NCBI GenBank assembly: GCA_023437255.1
Contig: JAEZGR010000364.1
Span: 1 to 8,758, forward strand
Direction of reading: 5' to 3'
Length of the DNA: 8,758 nucleotides
Source of the DNA: Pseudomonadota bacterium
GTDB taxonomy: Bacteria > Pseudomonadota > Gammaproteobacteria > Burkholderiales > Burkholderiaceae_B
Part shown: positions 4,933 through 8,758 of the stretch, one piece after another
Layout of the letters: each line of letters begins with the position of its first letter
Numbering within the stretch: position 1 is the stretch's first letter
The notes under the pieces: generated by a model
Seen by the model: only the letters and a program-made list of their open reading frames with translations
Told to the model about the DNA's origin: nothing
The model's database searches: none
Translations under genes and position numbers: made by a program

Positions 4933-5799
4933 CTACTGGTCGACCCGCTTTGTGTCTGCAGGCGAGACGTCTGCCTGCTCGCCCGGGAGCCGAGGTTCGG
5001 GCCGCGAGGGCTGATGTTGCTCGGCCTCGCCGGGCGGCAGCTCGCTGCGCATGCGCGTGAGATGCCGCGCCCGATTCCAGCGCCAGGCCATGATCACCCA
5101 GCCCGAAACGCCATACAGCACGAACAGGCCAAACAGAACGAGGGGTGGATCGGCCGAGACAAAAACAAACCCGCCCACGACCACCAGCATGACCCAGAAC
5201 GGCACGCTGCGGCCCAGGGCGAACGACTTGCCGCTATAGAACGGCGCGTTGCTCACCATGGCGAGCCCGGCGTACACCGTGAGGAAGAAGGCGATCCAGG
5301 GCAACACATCGACCGACACGGAAAGCTTGTTGTCGACTGACAGCCATACGAAACCGGCAACGAGTGCCGCGGCGGAAGGACTGGGCAGCCCCTGGAAGAA
5401 GCGCTTGTCGACGACCCCGATATTGGTATTGAACCGGGCCAGGCGAAGTGCAGCACCCACGACATAGATGAACGCTGCGAGCCAGCCCCAGCGCCCCAAT
5501 CCTTGCAATGCCCACACGTACATGACCAGCGCCGGCGCCATACCGAACGAAATCATGTCGGCGAGCGAATCGTACTGCTCGCCGAAGGCGGACTGCGTAT
5601 TCGTGAGGCGGGCCACACGGCCGTCCATACCGTCGAACACGAGCGCGAGGAAGATGGCGATGGCCGCCATTTCAAAGCGCCCGTTCATGGCCTGCACCAC
5701 CGCGAAGAACCCCGCAAAGAGGTTCGCAGTGGTAAAGGCATTGGGCAACAGGTAAATGCCGCGTCGTCGTTTGATGTCGTCGGGCTGGGTACTTGGCAT
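4933..5799 (-). CDS. pssA: CDP-diacylglycerol--serine O-phosphatidyltransferase
   Basis: Encodes 288 residues. Phosphatidylserine synthase joins CDP-diacylglycerol and L-serine to give phosphatidylserine and CMP in the inner membrane. The CDP-alcohol phosphotransferase signature is complete: Asp56, Asp59-Gly60, Ala63-Arg64, Gly73, Asp77 and Asp81 (DGMDGRVAR, then GEQYDSLAD); Asp77 and Asp81 complete the metal-binding/catalytic set. Several hydrophobic spans follow (about 22-55, 88-121, 142-155, 165-183, 198-216, 219-238). This is the type II enzyme, unlike E. coli PssA, which belongs to the phospholipase D family. Residues about 245-288 form a hydrophilic tail rich in Pro, Glu, Gln and Arg that carries no recognised motif. 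The ATG lies 3 nt after the psd stop with AAGG about 8 nt upstream, so it is probably translationally linked with psd, whose enzyme uses its product. Confidence 0.96.
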   Translation of the reverse strand: MPSTQPDDIKRRRGIYLLPNAFTTANLFAGFFAVVQAMNGRFEMAAIAIFLALVFDGMDGRVARLTNTQSAFGEQYDSLADMISFGMAPALVMYVWALQGLGRWGWLAAFIYVVGAALRLARFNTNIGVVDKRFFQGLPSPSAAALVAGFVWLSVDNKLSVSVDVLPWIAFFLTVYAGLAMVSNAPFYSGKSFALGRSVPFWVMLVVVGGFVFVSADPPLVLFGLFVLYGVSGWVIMAWRWNRARHLTRMRSELPPGEAEQHQPSRPEPRLPGEQADVSPADTKRVDQ

Positions 5800-5802
5800 C
5801 GG

Positions 5803-6474
5803 TCAGCCTTGCTGTGGTGGAACGTCTGCAGGAAGATCGGCCAGCGCGGTGCTGGTGGCCTGAACCTTGTCGCCGATGGCAACGCGCGGGCGGGAACCCG
5901 GCGGCAGGTACACGTCGACGCGCGAACCGAAACGAATGAAGCCGTAACGCTGACCCGCGTAGAGATCGTCACCCGCTTTCACGTGGCACAGAATACGCTT
6001 CGCGATCAGGCCGGCCACCTGTACCGCAGTGACCACATGACCGCCTGGTGTGCGCATCACCATGGCGTTGCGCTCGTTCTCGAGAGAGGCCTTGTCGAGC
6101 GCTGCGTTGAAAAACTTGCCTGCAAAGTATTTGATCGAAAGGACCGTGCCCTTTACCGGAGCACGATTCGAATGAACATTGAACACGTTCATGAACACAC
6201 TGATCTTGAGTGCCTGGCGGTCTGCGTAAGGGTCGTGCACTTCTTCGACGGCCACAATCCGCCCGTCGGCGGGCGACAGCACGGCCAATTCGCCGTCAGG
6301 GGCTACGCGTGGCGGGTCGCGAAAGAATTGCAGAACGAATAAGGAAAGCAGCCAGAAAATGACGGACACGGCTGGCGACCAGATGGTCACGAGCACTGAA
6401 ATCACAACGATGCCGGCCAGGAAGGGCCAGCCTTCGCGCGCTATGAGCGGATGGGGGTAAGGTGGTTTATTCAT
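5803..6474 (-). CDS. psd: Phosphatidylserine decarboxylase proenzyme, short type
   Basis: Encodes 223 residues, the size of the short ('archaeal-type') Psd found in many bacteria rather than the roughly 320-residue E. coli form. It decarboxylates phosphatidylserine to phosphatidylethanolamine at the inner membrane. Residues about 19-51 form the hydrophobic anchor ([25 protein letters not shown]). SPADG (67-71) carries the conserved Asp70, and FNVHSNRAP (98-106) the conserved His101, of the self-cleavage site. RFGSR places the Gly183-Ser184 bond that is cut by serinolysis; Ser184 would become the pyruvoyl group of the small alpha chain (about 40 residues). pssA follows after 3 bp, so substrate-making and substrate-using enzymes are co-transcribed. 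No Shine-Dalgarno is visible before the ATG; a mini-ORF ending in an ATGA overlap may supply ribosomes. It lies downstream of ilvC but is separated from it by a terminator. Confidence 0.96.
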   Translation of the reverse strand: MNKPPYPHPLIAREGWPFLAGIVVISVLVTIWSPAVSVIFWLLSLFVLQFFRDPPRVAPDGELAVLSPADGRIVAVEEVHDPYADRQALKISVFMNVFNVHSNRAPVKGTVLSIKYFAGKFFNAALDKASLENERNAMVMRTPGGHVVTAVQVAGLIAKRILCHVKAGDDLYAGQRYGFIRFGSRVDVYLPPGSRPRVAIGDKVQATSTALADLPADVPPQQG

Positions 6475-6509
6475 CGTAGGTCGAAGAATAACCGATATGT
6501 TTCGGGCAT
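6471..6509 (-). CDS. Possible 12-residue leader ORF coupled to psd
   Basis: A minus-strand ATG at 6509 opens [12 protein letters not shown] and ends in TGA at 6473-6471. That TGA overlaps the psd start as ATGA. psd itself has no visible Shine-Dalgarno, so a terminating ribosome could restart on psd. The mini-ORF has only a weak GGTGA at suitable distance. It may be chance; only the overlap geometry and the missing psd ribosome site support it. Confidence 0.2.
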   Translation of the reverse strand: MPETYRLFFDLR

Positions 6510-6542
6510 TGCGTCACCAGAACGCGTTGGGGAGCATATCGG
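6492..6542 (-). repeat. 8-bp inverted repeat in the psd leader
   Basis: CCGATATG (6492-6499) and CATATCGG (6535-6542) are perfectly complementary across 35 nt. In the minus-strand transcript the 3' arm ends 17 nt before the psd ATG, and the putative mini-ORF start lies in the loop. A GCGT/ACGC hairpin is possible inside it. This could be leader structure or two half-sites for a DNA-binding protein. Confidence 0.3.
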
Positions 6543-6591
6543 CAAGCACAGGGTGTGCCCAGGCATCTGGACAAGCACCCACACGGGCCTG

Positions 6592-6620
6592 AAAACGAAA
6601 CCGCGCCCCGAGGGGCGCGG
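6592..6620 (-). terminator. Intrinsic terminator of the ilv operon
   Basis: CCGCGCCC (6601-6608) and GGGCGCGG (6613-6620) form a perfect 8-bp GC stem with a 4-nt loop. On the minus strand it is followed by TTTCGTTTT. It lies about 48 bp after the ilvC stop and should end the ilvI-ilvH-ilvC transcript before psd. The U-tract is interrupted by CG, so termination may be incomplete. Confidence 0.78.
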
Positions 6621-6636
6621 CGCAAACAGGTACCGA

Positions 6637-6654
6637 TGCGGGGCATGCCCCGCA
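6637..6654. repeat. 18-bp perfect palindrome after ilvC
   Basis: TGCGGGGCATGCCCCGCA is its own reverse complement over all 18 bases. It starts 13 bp after the ilvC stop and lies 16 bp before the terminator stem. In RNA it would fold into a tight stem (about 7 bp with a 4-nt loop). It may stabilise the ilvC mRNA 3' end or be a protein-binding dyad; no U-tract follows. Confidence 0.45.
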
Positions 6655-6667
6655 AACCGGCGACTGC

Positions 6668-7714
<1,047 letters not shown>

Positions 7715-8206
7715 TTAAAGTTTCAGTACACGTTCGCCACGCCCGATGCCCGAGACGCCTGTGCGCACGGTCTCAAGGATGGCACTGCGATCGAGCGCGT
7801 TGATGAAGGCCTCGATCTTTTCCTGATCGCCGGTCAGCTCCATGGTGTAGACCTTGTCGGTGACATCGACGATGTGGCCACGGAAGATGTCGGCCATGCG
7901 CTTCATTTCTTCGCGCTCCTTGCCGACCGCCCGCACCTTGATGAGCATGAGCTCACGCTCGATGTGCGGCCCTTCGGAGAGGTCGACCACCTTGACCACG
8001 TCGACCAGGCGATTCAGGTGCTTGGTGATCTGCTCGATGACGTCATCGGAACCCGTGGTGACGATGGTCATGCGCGACAGCGTGTTGTCTTCGGTCGGCG
8101 CAACGGTAAGAGTTTCGATGTTGTAGCCACGAGCCGAAAACAGGCCCACGACGCGCGAGAGCGCACCGGGTTCGTTTTCCAGAAGGATAGAAATCACGTG
8201 TTTCAT
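7715..8206 (-). CDS. ilvH: Acetolactate synthase small (regulatory) subunit
   Basis: Encodes 163 residues, the length of E. coli IlvH. It binds the catalytic subunit, stimulates it and makes it sensitive to valine. The N-terminal ACT domain (about 1-78) begins MKHVISILLENEPGALSRVVGLFSAR in two overlapping conserved blocks, with the feedback residues Asn11, Gly14 and Asn29 (in RGYNIETL) all present, so a valine-responsive enzyme is expected. The C-terminal domain (about 80-163) has the family features ELMLIKVRA, DIFRGHIVDVT and the ending GISRGE-like GIGRGERVLKL. AAGGAG lies 8 nt before the start and overlaps the ilvI TAA stop (TAAGGAG), so the two subunits are closely coupled. ilvC follows after 30 bp. 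Confidence 0.97.
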   Translation of the reverse strand: MKHVISILLENEPGALSRVVGLFSARGYNIETLTVAPTEDNTLSRMTIVTTGSDDVIEQITKHLNRLVDVVKVVDLSEGPHIERELMLIKVRAVGKEREEMKRMADIFRGHIVDVTDKVYTMELTGDQEKIEAFINALDRSAILETVRTGVSGIGRGERVLKL

Positions 8207-8218
8207 CAGTTCTTCTCC

Positions 8219-8758
8219 TTACAGGTCTTCCGAACCCAACAGCATTTCGGTCAGCCCCCTGCCCGCCTTCACCATGGGCCAGACGTTCTCGGTCTGGTCG
8301 GTAATGAAGTCGAGGAACACCAGACGGTCTTTGTATTTGCCGAAGGCTTCACGCAGGGCCGGCTCGACATCGGCCGGATTCTCGATGCGCATGCCGACAT
8401 GGCCGTAGCTCTCGACCAGCTTCACGAAGTCGGGCAGCGCATCAACGTACGATTCGGAATAGCGCGAGCCGTATTCAATCTGCTGCCACTGACGCACCAT
8501 GCCCAGGTAACGGTTGTTCAGGCACAGAATCTTGGGCGTGAGGCGGTACTGCTTGCAGGTGGAGAGTTCCTGGATGTTCATCTGAATCGAACCCTCGCCC
8601 GTGATGACGGCGATCTCCGCATCGGGGTTGGCCATCTGCGCACCCATCGCATAGGGCAACCCTACGCCCATGGTGCCGAGACCACCGGAATTCAGCCAGC
8701 GGCGCGGCGCATCGAACTTGTAGTACTGCGCGGCCCACATCTGGTGCTGGCCCACGTC
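8219..8758 (-). CDS. ilvI: Acetolactate synthase large (catalytic) subunit, C-terminal part
   Basis: The frame is open to the window edge, giving the last 179 residues of a protein normally near 570. It condenses pyruvate with pyruvate or 2-oxobutyrate, using thiamine diphosphate (ThDP), in the first common step of branched-chain amino acid synthesis. The fragment begins [13 protein letters not shown], the start of the ThDP-binding C-terminal domain, and continues [20 protein letters not shown]. The ThDP/Mg motif reads [13 protein letters not shown] (Glu at fragment residue 55) followed by [12 protein letters not shown]; most family members have GDG here. The FAD-binding middle domain and the N-terminus lie outside the window, so the true start cannot be given. 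The paralogue name (ilvI or ilvB) is chosen from its pairing with ilvH. The stop is 12 bp before ilvH. The operon promoter and any attenuator are also outside. Confidence 0.96.
   Translation of the reverse strand, partial: DVGQHQMWAAQYYKFDAPRRWLNSGGLGTMGVGLPYAMGAQMANPDAEIAVITGEGSIQMNIQELSTCKQYRLTPKILCLNNRYLGMVRQWQQIEYGSRYSESYVDALPDFVKLVESYGHVGMRIENPADVEPALREAFGKYKDRLVFLDFITDQTENVWPMVKAGRGLTEMLLGSEDL

Noticed and set aside
5503..6342. A 279-codon plus-strand open frame antisense to psd and pssA
   Set aside because: His/Arg/Val-rich shadow of two well-identified genes with no protein family signature.

Overview
This window looks like a chromosomal housekeeping segment from a betaproteobacterium of the order Burkholderiales, most likely Alcaligenaceae (the Bordetella/Achromobacter/Pusillimonas neighbourhood). 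That placement rests on three things: the GC-rich coding sequence, the gene order ilvI-ilvH-ilvC-psd-pssA next to rpsO-pnp, and a CDP-alcohol-phosphotransferase-type (not E. coli-type) phosphatidylserine synthase. It is an inference from recalled gene order and protein families, not from a database search. I see no insertion sequence, prophage, CRISPR array or sign of recent transfer.

Layout from left to right. Positions 1-156 hold the C-terminal end of a CaiB/BaiF-type CoA-transferase (+). A short intergenic region with an operator-like palindrome and a hairpin leads to a pirin-family cupin gene (+, 314-1018). This converges, with only 4 bp between the stops, on hslR (-, 1023-1406), the Hsp15 S4-domain RNA-binding protein. 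Upstream of hslR on the minus strand are a terminator, a tRNA-Leu(UAA) gene (1446-1530) and pnp (1625-3763). Upstream of pnp come an intrinsic terminator and rpsO (3851-4120), giving the classical rpsO-pnp arrangement. rpsO has a perfect TATAAT box and a short leader in which a hairpin loop is complementary to its own Shine-Dalgarno sequence. A divergently transcribed lipoprotein gene with two BamE-like repeats (+, 4357-4896) follows. It converges on the phospholipid genes pssA (-, 4933-5799) and psd (-, 5803-6474). After a terminator region comes the branched-chain amino acid operon ilvC (-, 6668-7684), ilvH (-, 7715-8206) and ilvI (-, 8219-8758, cut by the window edge).

How the genes work together. 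IlvI and IlvH form acetohydroxyacid synthase, and IlvC carries out the next step of valine/isoleucine synthesis. PssA makes phosphatidylserine and Psd decarboxylates it to phosphatidylethanolamine. S15 and PNPase link ribosome assembly with RNA turnover, and HslR is a ribosome-associated rescue factor, so the middle of the window has an RNA theme.

The most interesting non-coding signal is the rpsO leader. An 8-bp hairpin (one mismatch) carries a six-base loop that can pair fully with the rpsO Shine-Dalgarno region, predicting an H-type pseudoknot suited to S15 autoregulation. Other points worth a look are hslR starting 3 nt after a terminator U-tract with no Shine-Dalgarno, a mini-ORF overlapping the psd start in an ATGA arrangement, and the tandem-repeat lipoprotein. 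I found no evidence of a wholly new multi-gene system.
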